Source: Anodontia alba
Taxonomy: Eukaryota; Mollusca; Bivalvia; Lucinida; Lucinidae
Assembly: GCA_964016985.1 (NCBI GenBank)
Contig: OZ024826.1
Coordinates: 60,124,507 to 60,188,506 of the forward strand
Direction of reading: 5' to 3'
DNA: 64,000 nucleotides
Shown here in pieces: positions 20,013-32,032 of this stretch. The notes under the pieces are model-generated. The model was not told the origin of the DNA, searched no databases, and saw only the letters and a list, made by a program, of their open reading frames with translations. How positions within the stretch are numbered: position 1 is the first letter of the stretch; every line of letters starts with the position of its first letter. The position numbers and the translations under genes were made by a program.

Positions 20013-20491
20013 AATTGTCTCACTAATAAAATTGTGAAAAATCAACCATCTGTATGAAATATTCCTCACAGACTATAGACTGACAGTATTTTGTTTCATT
20101 TTTTTCTACGTGAGACACTTACCTTAGATTTACAAGACTCAAAAAGACATTGTAACTTTTCTTTTAAACTTGTTGGGTACATACTGCTGGTGAATTTAGA
20201 GAAAACCAAACCCACTTGTGTCTAGATAATTAAAAACAACAGGAAAACAAAACTAAAAGATTCGGTTTACTGGGTCTGCTCACGAGCAGTAATGTAACGT
20301 GCAACAATGCTCATGCTTCCTAGTCAATGTCTGGACGACATTCTATGAGCAAATAATCAGCGGTCAGTGATCTCAAAAAACCAGAAATCATAAACTACAC
20401 TAAGTTGAAATACAGCGAGACGTGGAGACGCTTTACGACCGCCATACAGCATTTAACTCTTCCCTTGCTAAACACGACATGCCCTGTCTTA
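20013..20491. other. Intergenic spacer
   Basis: No exon is seen. 'aaaggagcgaagg...agagtagacccttttcagaagcaaa' at 19945-20000 has an echo at 58310-58360 ('gaaaaggagtctaacc...gtagagtagacc') and at 38760-38800, so it is a dispersed repeat. Confidence 0.4.
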
Positions 20492-20556
20492 GCAAACAGT
20501 GTAGATCCAGATCAGTTGGCTTCTAAACTAAACTGATCTGAATCTGCACTGTTTGT
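20492..20556. repeat. Short foldback, CAAACAGTGTAGA family
   Basis: GCAAACAGTGTAGATCCAGA pairs with TCTGAATCTGCACTGTTTGT around an AGTTGGC...AACT middle. Confidence 0.75.
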
Positions 20557-21057
20557 CATTAAATATGTGAATTTCTATCAAAAACCCAGATCAAGTAATC
20601 TGTTTGGCTGTAAATTAGAAGCGGACGTGGCATCTTAATTTATTCAGTATAACAAGGGTTAACACCAGCTGAAGTAAATAGATTCTAAAAGGAAATACAC
20701 CTGACAGCAATGAACGCAAAAAAAAAAAAAAAAAAAAAAAGAAAACACAAACAGCTGAAGCGCAATTGTTTGCCAGACGAGCTGTTTTCTGTCAATTATG
20801 CCTCATCAGTAATCCTCATATAAGTTTCACTCTTCTGCTCAGACGAGTTAATAATTACAAAAAAGGTCTGAAGAAATCTTTGTAGTCGAAAACTTTCATT
20901 TATTTATTTATTTGTTTATACCGAAGATAAAACATTCCGACACTTATGCACTGTACGGAGGGATTGTGAGCACCGAAACACTTCCAAGTATCTGTTTATA
21001 TGGTTTCTCATCACCGATTATTACTTACTTCAGTACATAGCTATACACGATGTGCGT
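20557..21057. other. Intergenic spacer
   Basis: Contains a poly-A run near 20718-20741. No exon or repeat pair is recognised otherwise. Confidence 0.35.
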
Positions 21058-21780
21058 GGACCAGGTAGGAATTCTGACAGGGGAGACAACTATCTCCCCT
21101 CCCAAAACTGCCCGTGTTTACCCACTTTCATCAAGTAAGTAAACACGGATATCCCTCATTTATTTGAGTGACAAAAACATATATTCTGAATAAACAAAAT
21201 GCAGAAACAGAGGTTTGTGAGGCGTGAAGTCACGGATCAGCCTATGCAACCTCATGGCCGAATCGCACAAGCTGATCCGAGATCGCCTCTATCACCCGGT
21301 TACTATACGTTAAATTCACAAACTTGCAAAACAAAATCAAAGTTCAGTCTACACATTCGCGCAGCCTGATCCTAGACTTACCAGGTCATCTAACAACTTC
21401 AAACATTTTATTAATATTATGTGGGAACCAGTAAGGAATCCTGCCAGGAGAGATGACCTCTCCCCCACAAAAAACAAAAAAACAAAAAAAACTCCCTCTG
21501 TTTACCTACACAAATCATACTCAATAGCAAAGAATATACCGCCTTCTATGAGTGACAAATACCTCTATACTCGCTAAGACAGTGTGCAAACAAATACCGA
21601 AATCCTACGTTTTGATATCCATGATCAGCTCCGGATAAGCCTATGCCATCCCATAATCAGATCGCACAGGTTGATCCCAACCTCCTCGATCATCGGATAA
21701 CTATAGAATAAATTGGATAAACTCGAATTGAACTAGAGATGGTGTTTATAAAACACTAGGCCCTCAACTTGAACTTCACA
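21058..21780 (+). repeat. ~360-bp tandem repeat, copies 1 and 2
   Basis: Both units run 'ggaccaggtaggaattctgacaggggagacaac' (21058) or 'gggaaccagtaaggaatcctgccaggagagatg' (21420), then a 'tgtttacc' block, a 'gatcagc...taagcctatgc' block and a 'gcacaggttgatcc' block. A third partial copy resumes at 24945 after the inserted arrays. Confidence 0.75.
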
Positions 21781-21871
21781 TTTACAGAACTAGTTTGTAA
21801 ACAGATTTATAATTTAAAGTAGTAAACCTGACAAATGCCCAAATTTACAAATGGCCATAACCCATGGTTTT

Positions 21872-23643
21872 TGTCCCCCGCTTTTTCGAAGAAAAGCGGA
21901 GGGACACTGTTTTTGGCTTTCCGTGGTGCGTGGCGCGTGGTGCGTGGTGCGTGGTTCCGAATTTTTAGTAGGTACCTTGTCTCCTTAACTCCTCCCACAG
22001 TTTTTGTCTGATCTTTTTGAAACTTTACAGGTGCTTTAATGATGGTCTGAAAATATGCATGTGTTTTTTTCAGAATACTGAAATTATTTTTCATTACTTT
22101 TTACACATTTTGAACTTAGACATTTTTTTAGTTCTAATATTACAGAAGTCTATAGGGAGTAGGTACCTTGTCCCCTTAACTCCTCCCACAGTTTCTGGCC
22201 GATCCTTTTGAAACTTCACATGGGCTTTTAGGATGGCCTGAAGATATGCATGTGGATTTTTCAGAATCCTGAAGTAATCTTTTATAATACCTTTTTCGCA
22301 TTTTAACTTAGACATTTTTTAGTTCTAATATTACAGAAGTGTATAGGGTGTAGGTACCTTGTCCCCTTAACTCCTCCCACAGTTTTTGGCCGATCCTTTT
22401 GAAACCTTACATGGGCTTTTAGGATAGCCTGAAAATATGCATGGTTTTTTTTTCAGAGTCCTGAATTAATATTTTATTACTTTTTCCGCATTTTTAACTT
22501 AGATATTTTTTGAGTTCTAATACTACAGAAGCGTGACCTACTCCCTATAACTCCTACCACAGTTTTTGGCCGATCCTTTTGAAACTTTACAGGTGCTTTA
22601 AGGATGGTCTGAAGATATGCATATGGTAATTCAGAATCCTGAAATTATTTTTATTACTTTTTACACATTTTGAACTTAGACATTTTTTGAGTTCTAATAT
22701 TACAGAAGTCTATAGGTAGTAGGTACCGTGTCCCCTTAACTCCTCCCACAGTTTTTGGCCGATCCTTTTGAAACTTTACATGAGCTTTTAGGATGGCCTG
22801 AAGATTACTTTTTACTCATTACTTTTTACACATTTTGAACTTAGACATTTTTTGAGTTCTAATATTACAGAAGTCTATAGGGAGTAGGTACCTTGTCCCC
22901 TTAACTCCTACCACAGTTTTAAGCCGATCCTTTTGAAACTTTACAGGTGCTTTAAGGATGGTCTGAAAATATGCATGTGTTTTTTTCAGAATCCTGAAAT
23001 TATTTTTATTACTTTTTATACATTTTGAACTTAGACATTTTTTGAGTTCTAATATTACAGAAGTCTATAGGTAGTAGGTACCTTGTCCCCTTAACTCCTC
23101 CCACAGTTTTTGGCCGATCCTTTAGAAACTTTACATGAGCTTTTAGGATGGCCTGAAGATATGCATGTGGATTTTTTAGAATCCTGAATTAATTTTTTAT
23201 TACTTTTTCTGCATTTTTAACAGACATTTTTTTTGAGTTCTAATATTACAGAAGTGTATAGGAAGTAGGTATTTCGTACCCTTAACGTCTTCCACAGTTT
23301 TAAGCCAATCCTTTTGAAACTTTACCTGGACTTTTAGGATGGCCTGAAAATATGCATATGTTTTTTTTTTCAGAATCCTGAAGTAATTTTTTATTACTTT
23401 TTCCGCATTTTTAACTTAGACATGTTTTGAGTTCTAATACTACAGAAGCATATAGGGAGTAGGTACTTTGTCTCCGTAAGTCCCGCCACTGTTTTAAGCC
23501 GATCCTTTTGAAACTTTACAGGTGCTTTAAGGATGGTCTGTAGATATGCATGTGTTATTTTCAGAATCCTGAACTTATTTTGTATTACTAGTATCATGCT
23601 TCAAACCTTAGGTAAGTGATACAGGACCAATGGTCCTCTGGTT
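21872..23643 (+). mobile_element. Hairpin-ended element with nine ~190-bp units
   Basis: The head is CCCCCGCTTTTTCGAAGAAA, then AGCGGAGGGAC. The core has nine units beginning 'agtaggtaccttgtccccttaactcctcccacagtttt' near 21967, 22159, 22351, 22535, 22722, 22884, 23076, 23264 and 23460. The tail is GGTAAGTGATACAGGACC, then AATGGTCCTCTGG|TT. The tail matches those at 39929 (reverse), 47629 and 49258. No coding capacity. Confidence 0.75.
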
Positions 23644-23649
23644 AACTTA

Positions 23650-24935
23650 CCCATTTTTAACAGCTCAAATAGAAATAAGACGGGGGACATAAATTCCCTA
23701 TGGAATTTGCTTGGCTTTTTTTAGAATTTATGAAAAAAATACTCAGGTCATCAACTTATCCCTGCCTATCTATTCATTAGGTTTCAAGGTTCTAGCTTTA
23801 ATACTTTTTGAGATATTTTGCTGACAAGATTTCATCCTTCTTTTTTCAAAGGGCCGTAACTCAGAAAAGGGGTCTAATCTTGATGAGAAAAAAATACGTG
23901 TCACCTATTTTTTTCATATAGAATCTATTTACGGAATTTTAAATCTATAGCTACATGGTTCAAAAGTTAAACTATGCAGTGTAAAATTCCCAAAGTTATA
24001 AAGGGCTATAATTCATCAATAACTTTTTCAGAATTTATCCAAAAGTTAATCAGGTCATCTTCTAAACACTACCAATCTATATGTCGGGTTTCAAGGCTCT
24101 ATCTTGAATGGTTTTGGAGATATTTTGCTGACAAGATTTCATCCATATTCTCTCAAAGGGCCATAACTCAGGAAAGAGGCATAATCCTGATGGGAAAAAT
24201 ACATGTCAGCTATTTTTTCATGAAGAATACATATATGAAATTTCAAAACCCTAGCATGCACAGTTCCAAAGTTATGCAAAGTTATGTTTGCATCAAAAAG
24301 CATGCAATGTAAAAATGCCTAAAGTTACAAAGGGCCATAATTCATGAAGTGTTTTTGAGAATTATATTCGAAAGTTAATAAGATCATTTACTTATCACTA
24401 CCAATCTATTCACCAGGATTTAAGGCTCTAGCGTCGATAGTTTTTGAGATATTTTGCTGCCAAGATTTTATCCATATTTTTTCAATGGGCCATAAAACGT
24501 TTCACCTATTTTTGCATAAGGAATCCATATATGAAACTTCAAAACCATAGCATGAACGGTTCAAAAGACGTGCTATGCATGAAAAAGCATGCAATGTAAA
24601 ATGCCCACGGTTATAAAGGGTCATAATTCATAAAGGATTTTTTCAGAATTTATTCAAAAGTTAATCAGGTCATCTACTCATCAATACCAATCTATACACC
24701 AGATTTCAAGGCTCTAGCTTCAATAGTTTTTGAGATATTTTACTGACAAGATTTCACCCATATGTTTTTCAAAGGGCCATAATTCAGGAAAGGGGCATAG
24801 TCCTGATGGGAAAAAATAAGTGTCAGCTATTTTTTCATGAGGGATCCATATTTGAAATTTCAAAACCCTAACGTGCACGGTTCAAATGTTATGCATCAAA
24901 AAGCACGCACGGACGGACGCACGAACATCCCAGAA
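23650..24935 (-). mobile_element. Inverted element with ~290-bp units
   Basis: Three to four units carry 'aagggccataactcaggaaa', 'ttttttcatgaagaatacat', 'caaaaccctagcatgcacgg' and 'agatattttgctgacaagat' blocks. The right end at 24898-24930 has GCACGGACGGACGCACGAAC, the reverse complement of the CGTCCGTC tract found next to heads, so the element runs on the minus strand. It abuts the tail of the previous element. Confidence 0.6.
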
Positions 24936-24944
24936 GTTAAATCA

Positions 24945-25170
24945 ATAAAATCTAAGTTCAGTCTACGCATTCGCTCAGCCTCGTCCCAGACTAACTTGTT
25001 CATCAAACAACTTTAACATTTTAACATATTATTTCTATTATGTGGGAACCAAAACGGAATCTCCCCTCCCAAAATTCCGTCTGTTTACCCACAGTCATCA
25101 TGCCCAGTAGCAACTAAAATACCTCATTCCATGATTGGCAAATACCTCTAAGCACAATATAAGAACCGTT
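24945..25170 (+). repeat. ~360-bp tandem repeat, copy 3 (partial)
   Basis: 'aagttcagtctacgcattcgctcagcct', 'attatgtgggaaccaaaacgg' and 'ccgtctgtttacccac' match 21340-21500. This shows that the block 21.8-24.94 kb sits inside a pre-existing tandem array. Confidence 0.7.
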
Positions 25171-25985
25171 GTACAACGTCTGTTTTAGAATAGTTTCTGT
25201 TGTCTGGACCTAAAGATCTCTGAGTCCTTGCGGATCACTGAGTTCAGTTGGCTTTATTTGTAGATAGAATATCGGTCAGCCATGGACAAGGAAGCGTGAG
25301 CAGTTTTGTCGTTAAATTACAGTTCCTGAACAGACTGATTTAAACCGAGTGTGCTATTTTCGTCTATTTGGAGTATTTTGGAGTCCTCTTTTCAGAATGC
25401 ATTTATCTTCACTACAGCTGGCGTCAAATGTTATAAACATCTCCTCGGGTTTCAGTTTACCCGAGTCGGCTATTGTCGTTCATTTTATATGATTTGGCTT
25501 TCAAAGCACCCCTTGCGTTTAGAATGTATTCTCATCTGAAGGTCCTGTGCTAATTTTATCACATTTAATATGAAGTCTCCTCGATTCGGGGGAAACGATA
25601 GTGCGTTCAAATGGCTAAGAGCTGCTGACCAGTGTGGATAACAGGCCTACATATGGCAAAATAATTCAAAACATGTTTCCCCAAAACCCGAGAGGTAATA
25701 GGACTTAATCAGAATTATTGTATAAAAAGCAGTGTCGCACGTTATTAACAGCCATGGATTAACCGGCGAAAAGCCGTGTATTAACAAGGCAATTCACGCG
25801 CTGTTAATGCACGGTTATGCAACTTTCAATATGATCATACCGGGGCCACAGATTTGCTGCCGTTACGAGATGTATACTGCCCGACCCTAGAACGAGCATA
25901 CTCCATGGAAATTACGTTCAAAAGGCGAAACAAATCGTGCAAGAAATAACGGGAACTGTAGCAAATATTTTCAGTTTGTATGCAA
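25171..25985. other. Intergenic repeat remnants
   Basis: 25540-25720 looks like one decayed core unit of the 460-bp type ('aatatgaagtctcctcgattcgggggaaacgatag'). 25715-25860 resembles 11760-11840. No exon is seen. Confidence 0.4.
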
Positions 25986-25992
25986 TAATAGC

Positions 25993-26130
25993 GATCGAAC
26001 ATGGTTTCTCTATGCATTAAAATTCGCCAGGTCCCTTGGGAGGTGTTGAAAACCGCGGCCTCCGGCCTCGGTTTTCAACACCTCCCACGGGACCTGGCGA
26101 ATGTTAATGCATGAAAATCCATGTTTGATC
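25993..26130. repeat. 138-bp foldback element
   Basis: GATCGAACATGGTTTCTCTA through GGTCCCTTGGGAGGTGTTGA to the centre GCGGCCTCCGGCC pairs with its complement out to ATCCATGTTTGATC. Arms are about 65 bases with few mismatches. Half-copies are at 19430-19502 and, degenerate, near 57685-57770. Confidence 0.85.
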
Positions 26131-26194
26131 CCTATAATATAATGTGTAGAAAAGTTATAATCATAATTGAAGTGCATCGTGAGAAAACGTAGCT

Positions 26195-26490
26195 TCTGAT
26201 ATGTGCGCTCAACGAAGACATATCAACCTGCGCATCTGCGCAGTCTGATCAGTGTTTTCATTGTCTTCATGACGAAACATTGCATTCTTGGCTATACAAA
26301 ATGCACCTAGTGAAGATTCTGGTCAGACTGCGCGAATGCGCAAGAGTCCACTGCACTGTAAACATTGATGGAAAATCTACTAAGTGAGCCAGCGAATGAT
26401 AAAATCTACAATTAAACTTGTGCGATCAGCTAAGACTCAGATCAGACTGCGCATACGCGCAGTCTGATCAGAGTCTTTGCTGATCGCATA
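26195..26490. repeat. Cluster of three family C palindromes
   Basis: Copies lie at about 26198-26275 (CTGCGCATCTGCGCAGTCTG), 26305-26352 (CAGACTGCGCGAATGCGCAAG) and 26421-26488 (GATCAGACTGCGCATACGCG and complement; arms about 32 bases). All share the AGACTCAGATCAG arm and TGCGC core. Confidence 0.75.
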
Positions 26491-27270
26491 TGCCTTCTAC
26501 ATCCCTCCAGCCTAAACAAAAAGGGATAAATGAGACTCTTGCCATACTTGGTGTATGTACAAGTTCATCTGAGTCTTTACTGGTCACACAAGCCTTATTG
26601 TAGGTTTTATCATGCGACCGCACAAGGGTATCCAGTCGACAGGTGTTTTCCAAAATCTGTTTAAATACTTTTTTTTTTTTTCGCAGCAAAATCTGAACAT
26701 GTGTAGTTGATTTCTTTATTGAGCACGTCAAGGCACATTTTGGTGCAGTTTAACCCTTGTCCTGCTGAACCCGGATATACCCTGCCTTTGCAAACAGTGT
26801 AGATCCATGAATTACATTGGGCTCATATGTCCGAAGGTACGTTTTCTTACGTTGCTCCAAAACATTTACATCAAATTTTATCCAGAACCTCACTGGGCTT
26901 TTAGTGACCAAAACAGACTATTACTCGACCTATCATAAACGTTTCCGCAATATTTAATTGTGTGCTTTATAATAGCGGTGAGGCAAGACATTAACCATTT
27001 CAATCCTATAGGCCTATACAAATACCTTTGTAAACAGTGTAGCTCCAGACGAGATGGCTCAGAATGAACCGCCTCATCAGGATCTACCCTATTTGCCAGT
27101 CTGCTTATGATGCTGAGTAAAAAATACCCTCTTGACAGCATTGGACATAACCAAATACAAAGTTTACAGTCTACCAGATACTCAAGGGTAGAAGGGTTAA
27201 TAATATTGAAAGCTCAGTCGTAGTGCATGAACGAACTCGCGCTCAAACATGATTTATACAGTCTTTTATG
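26491..27270. other. Intergenic spacer with hairpin half-copies
   Basis: CAAACAGTGTAGATCC occurs at 26792 and a 'gtaaacagtgtagctccaga...accgcctcatcaggatctac' foldback near 27022-27090. A T-run lies near 26670-26680. No gene is seen. Confidence 0.4.
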
Positions 27271-27540
27271 AAGTGTTGTAACCAGTATAACATAGAAAAA
27301 TATAAGTAAAGATATCAAGGAAATGCCATATTCACGAAGCGCAGCCTTCCTGAAACACTAAAAGAAGGAGACATGAGGGACAAATAATGTCAAAACAAAC
27401 GAAATCAATAACTCACAAACAAAGAAGAACTGCAACAGCGGAACCGCCGTGGAACGGTCAGTAGAAAAAACTACTGGAAGCCTTAAACCTGTATGTTTTG
27501 CGCAAAAGCTAACCTCACTTTGTTCTCGGACCCAATATAC
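27271..27540 (-). repeat. Family D fragment
   Basis: 'gatatcaaggaaatgccatattcacgaagcgcagccttcc...gaaccgccgtggaacggtcagtagaa' aligns with pieces at 13110-13560 and 38620-38670. Confidence 0.55.
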
Positions 27541-27733
27541 ATTATTATTATTAGGTCCGAGCTTTGATGCAGCTTCAAATAAGAAGCATATGTTCGGTCC
27601 GCAAATGGGTCCTACTTCATAATGACAGAGACATCACAAAGACATACATACATAATAACAATTGCAAACACTGTGGTGAAACAAAGCAAAGGGCGCAATG
27701 CGATCTGGAGCACAAACACAAGGACATGGCATA

Positions 27734-28022
27734 CATCACGAAAACATGCCTATATTATTTTGAGCCCCTTAAGCCCCACTTTTATGTAGTAAAACTGGGG
27801 TTTACAGGGATAGACATTTTTTTTCTTATTTCTGCTCAAAAACATAGATAGTAGGTACTCGTTAAAACCGCCTCGTTGAGGCGGTTGTAACGAGTACCAC
27901 AATCTATGTTTTGAACAGTAATATGAAAAATATCAGATTTATTTTATTTACATAAATATAATTTACATTTTTTGGTGGTAAAAATGGCAGTATATTTCAA
28001 TAGGCATGTTTTCGTAATAATG
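27734..28022 (-). mobile_element. MITE family A, copy 2
   Basis: CATCACGAAAACATGCCTAT at the left and the inverse at the right (ATAGGCATGTTTTCGTAATA). The central foldback TACTCGTTAAAACCGCCTCG to CGTTGAGGCGGTTGTAACGAG is well preserved. Confidence 0.85.
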
Positions 28023-29065
28023 ACGTCAATGGGCCCAACCACAGTCATTGAACCCTGGCGCCCACCATCTGAACTAAATTGTTTTGAAAAAAAAAAAAAA
28101 AAAAAGAAAAATTTTGCCAATAATCTTTCTGATAGATTAAATCGCCATATTATTCAGGGTCTGACAGACCTTTTTGCAGAAGTGTTCAACCCAATATTAT
28201 ATTTGAAAATTATTCAAAATGACACGGATAAAACTTAGAAAATGTTATACTTAGTTCATGATAACAGTACCCATGTTTAAAAGGTTAGCAGTTAAAGTAT
28301 TTCGATTATCAAAGTCACTGACTTGATTTGATGCTCTAGCAAACTGACAAAGAAAGAATATAGAGGTGTTATTGAAAAAGTTAAAAAGAACACTGCAGAC
28401 TGCGATGCGCGTACGCGTAAGATTATATTTCTATAAAGCGCATAAAAAAACAACAAAAAAAACAACAACATTAATTCAGAGCTACTTTATACTATTAAGT
28501 AGACTAGCGTACAATTTGTTAGCGCATCCAAAAGGCATGAATTCAATGCTACTTTATATTATTAAGTGGACTAGCGTACAGTTTGTTTATTCTTATTAAT
28601 ACTTTTTTTTTAATATGCGCTATAGGAATAACTTGCATCAACATTGATCCAGTATTTTGTCTTGCTAGTCTGCTTTTGTGTATGGGTATTGCTGGCCCCG
28701 TGGGTGCTGGTCTGTGTCTACCTTTTCAGTCTGCACGGTAGCGCAGCCTGGTTGGGTCTTTACTATGCGACCTATCGGTATATTGGTCTCCTTGCCGACA
28801 GCTTAATATTTGGTCAGCCTGCGCGGACGCACAGCCGGATTTTTTTTTAATGACAGATTCTATCTGTCATTCTTCGTTGCCACGCACGGTTTTAGAGAAA
28901 GTGACTTTGACTACTATTCAATTTCGTATTTATCCGCGCACAAAAGTAGATCCAATGTTTCAATGTGTGTATATTTGTACGCCATTGAAGCGCTGTCCAT
29001 ACAAAAGTAGTGCAACTTGTGCTTGATCTATGGCGAGAGTTGCTGAGGATACCCGCCTTAATATA
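28023..29065. other. Intergenic spacer
   Basis: A poly-A run at 28087-28106, A/C-rich runs near 28445-28470, and a local direct repeat 'agctactttatactattaagtagactagcgtacaatttgtt' (28481 and 28548). No convincing exon. Confidence 0.4.
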
Positions 29066-29068
29066 TGT

Positions 29069-29117
29069 GCGAACAACAAAGGCGCAGATCAGCCTGCGCG
29101 GCGCCTTTGTTGTTCGC
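29069..29117. repeat. Perfect 17-bp-arm hairpin
   Basis: GCGAACAACAAAGGCGC (29069-29085) and its exact complement GCGCCTTTGTTGTTCGC (29101-29117) flank a loop AGATCAGCCTGCGCG that matches the family C core. Confidence 0.8.
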
Positions 29118-29825
29118 TAAAGCTCGTTTTTTTTTTGTTTTTTTTTTTGTTTTCGACGAAGAAGCGTCTCACAAACTTAAATGGAGAACAGAATGATACC
29201 GGGAATTTATTAGTTTTTCATAGAATCTGTCATTTCAGGGCTATTCAGCCCTTTGATTTATTTTGCTGTTCAGTTGTACTTCCTCCTGAGGTTTGCTGTG
29301 CCTGGGTCTGTGTTATTTTATCCGTTACGCGGCTGTTCGTTCATTTTGTATGCGCTAAGGCTCGGATCAGCTTGCGCATCCGCGCGGTCTGATTTGGGTC
29401 TTCGCTGTGCGCTCTATGAAAGGCTTGGATCCTATATATCCTTTATGCGGCCGGTGAGGACTTTTATCTGGCTGCGCGGATGCACAGGCTGATCTTGGTG
29501 ATCGCTTGTCGCGTACTTGTGTACTGTGGGAATTGCTGTGCCCCGGATAACCTTCTTTATTGTACATTGCCGCTATTTTGGTGACGTACTTGGCATGGCA
29601 CACCGCATCACGTAACGTTTTCGTGTGCGACGTCATCTCTGTCTATTATTTATTACATCCTGAAGAAGCCGTGATGAGGAAACGTTGATGTTAATATATG
29701 ATAAAGATTATTTCGTGTTGGTGTTGATATACTATACAAAATTATTTAAAATTCGTTAGCATAAAATCTGCTCTGTGATCAAATATTCCCTTCTAAGGCT
29801 TTATTAGGATCAATTTCGTGTATAG
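29118..29825. other. Intergenic spacer
   Basis: Weak family C-like motifs (GGATCAGCTTGCGCATCCGC at 29353; CTGCGCGGATGCACAGGCTG at 29472). Overlapping open frames here have no domain and look accidental. Confidence 0.35.
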
Positions 29826-30790
29826 TTAGCTCTCCTGAGACTTAAGGCTCATAGGTGAGCTTATAGTATAGACAGGCTCGGTCGTCCGTCCGTCGTCCAT
29901 CGGTCACTCTTCTCACATCTCCTCAGAAACCACTGGGCAAATCTTAGCCAAATTTTATATGGAGGGTCAGTGAGTAGAGGTAACAAAAGTTTTTTTCACC
30001 GCATGTAGGCCACATAATCAAAATTCACCGCACGCCCATATATGATAAAAAAAAAACCTTCAACATCTTCTGCGGAACCAAAGGGCCAGTGACCCTGGGA
30101 CTTGGTATGCAGCATTAGGGACATGAGTCCTATAAAGTTTGAAAAACAATAAAATTAGTTTGAACTTGACTGTTTTTACGGAAAGGTTATCTTTTATATA
30201 GACGTTTATAGGCAAAAGTATTTTTGTCTAAAACTAGAAAGCATAGTTGTTTTTTTTTTTTATATTTGGTATGTAGCTTTATCTTGTAGACGTCTACCAA
30301 GATTGTTCGAATTGAACCCTGGAGGTAAAAACGGGTTCACTTGTTTTAAATTGACTAATATAGGGAAACTAAAAATCATTTCCTTTGAAACTAGAAGGCT
30401 TACTGGGCCAATCAAAGCCAAATTTCATAAAGAACTGGAGAACGAAAAGTTGTTCGCCACAGCTGGTCCCCTTCTCAAGATGACCGCCTTGCCCATATAT
30501 GGTAAACCTTCTTAAAATCTTCTTATCCGGAACCAAAAAACCATTCGGCTTAGGGCTTGATATGCAGCATTTAAGACATGGGCCCAATAAATGATGACAC
30601 AATAATAACCTTGGGTTGACCATGACCTTTTTTGCGGAACGGTCATTTTTTAACATAGACTTCTATAAACAAAACAAAATTTAAAAAATAATCTTGTCTG
30701 CAACTAGAAGGCCCAAATCAATGATATTTGGCCATGATTGTACAAATTTTAGCCCTGCGGTCAAAAATGGCCCTACCCCAGGGGTCACTT
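29826..30790 (+). mobile_element. Hairpin-headed element, ~470-bp units
   Basis: The head AGCTCTCCTGAGACTTAAGG, CTCATAGGTGAGCTTATAG (29829-29868) is followed by GTCGTCCGTCCGTCGTCC. Two units begin near 29915 and 30370, each with 'gccaaatttcata' and 'ccgcacgcccatatatg' or 'ccgccttgcccatatatggt' blocks. It is the same core family as 2420-3935. The right end meets MITE B at 30801. Confidence 0.65.
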
Positions 30791-30800
30791 GAATGGGTAT

Positions 30801-31010
30801 AACTTAGGGATGTCTTTTCGGTCTATATAATAATGATATGTTGAGTATATTCATTAGTATCGCCCGATGAGATGATTCTAATGATTACACACAACATAAA
30901 TTTCATGATAAAATAAGGAAATTTCCCTAAAACATCCATAAATATTTGCTTTCTTGGGCTGTCGAGAGAATAATCTAGGAACTCACAAACAAGTTCGAAT
31001 AAGCCATCGT
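30801..31010 (-). mobile_element. MITE family B, inverted copy
   Basis: 'aacttagggatgtcttttcggtc' at the left is the reverse complement of 9474-9496. It continues through 'gcccgatgagatgattctaatg' to 'cttgggctgtcgagagaataatctaggaactc'. Confidence 0.65.
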
Positions 31011-31071
31011 GTTTTGTTTTAACCTCTTTACAAATCCGACATTTGTTTTGGAATGTTAGTCATCCTGTTTA

Positions 31072-31640
31072 TGTGGGAACCCATGGACAGGTTGCTGGGG
31101 ATGCAAAAACCTAGCTGACGGTCTCCAGGACCTCACCATGGAAGTTGTAGATAGCATTAATGGATTTTCTGGACTCCGTCATCTGCACTACCAGGCTTTT
31201 TGAAGTGTTGAACTCCATACCCCAGTCAGTCTCCCACAAAGTCTATCCAGATCTTGTTACAGTAGCGAACTGTCGTTTGCCCCCTCCATGGTGAGATACA
31301 AAAGACAATCATATGCAAAGAGGCACACCTGGAAAATGATGCTATCAGGTAGATCATTGATGTAGACGACGAACAGGCTCGGGCTTATTATAGATTCCCA
31401 AGGAACATCAGAGGTTACTGATATCGAGTGTGACCCTTTCCCTCGCAACAACCTGCTGTCAGTAATCATAGAGGAAAGCACCTATCCAGTTCTTTATGTT
31501 AGAGCGAATTTCATATCCATGTAGTTTCCAGATCAGGTAAGAGTGATAGACCTTGTCAAAGGCCTTAGGAAAATCCAACAAAAATTAAGTCTATCTGTGT
31601 TTACCCCACTCGCAGTCCGAGCCAGTGATGAACTGGTTCC
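31072..31640 (-). pseudogene. Non-LTR retrotransposon RT fragment (Jockey/CR1-type)
   Basis: The minus strand encodes DFPKAFDKVYHSYLIWKLHG, an in-frame stop near 31455, then SDVPWESIISPSLFVVYIND, LPDSIIFQVCLFAYDCLLYL. These align to the DFSKAFD, VPQGSILGPLLFLIYINDLP and FADD blocks of LINE RTs. The usual ADD catalytic motif reads AYD, and the polypeptide is broken by stops, so it is inactive. It ends about 250 bases before the GM2A-like start codon. Confidence 0.75.
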
Positions 31641-31894
31641 CACAGGACCTCTTCTCTCGAAAGCCGAGACCTTGTTCACCCAAGTGTCTAATAACAATAA
31701 AAGCCAGAATGTTCAAGGACCTTGCACAGAATGCAGGTCAGGGAAATAGGGCGCCCAACGAGGATTCTGTACTATGACCATATACTGTATATATGACAAT
31801 CACAAGATAAAAACAAATTTAACATAAAAAAAAATATCAGGTCGTACCTAATCAAACAGTACAGATCGAGTTCAAATAAGACAAGGTAGCGATC

Positions 31895-32032
31895 ATGGCA
31901 GGTTTGAAAAATTGCGTTTTCCTAGCTCTGACGGCCACTTTGGTAGCCGGTTTACAAAATGTCATTCGATATGAAATGGACAAGCTGGAAAAGAGTGAGC
32001 AGAGCTTGATAGAGGCTTGGTGGAGAGATGAG
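31895..32032 (+). CDS. GM2A: GM2A-like exon 1 (signal peptide)
   Basis: ATG in the context gatcATGG starts MAGLKNCVFLALTATLVAG, a typical signal peptide (Lys5, hydrophobic core 7-18). A charged segment MDKLEKSEQSLIEAWWRDE follows and is longer than in vertebrate homologues. The donor is GATGAG|GTAAATAC. 46 codons. This is the first ATG of the frame and I chose it for the signal peptide. Confidence 0.85.

Noticed and set aside
28644..29636. Overlapping 66-120 residue frames as a gene cluster
   Set aside because: No splice-site pattern, domain or frame consistency; local sequence contains hairpin repeats.
31072..31640. Upstream exons of the GM2A-like gene
   Set aside because: The open segment is on the opposite strand and has LINE RT blocks.
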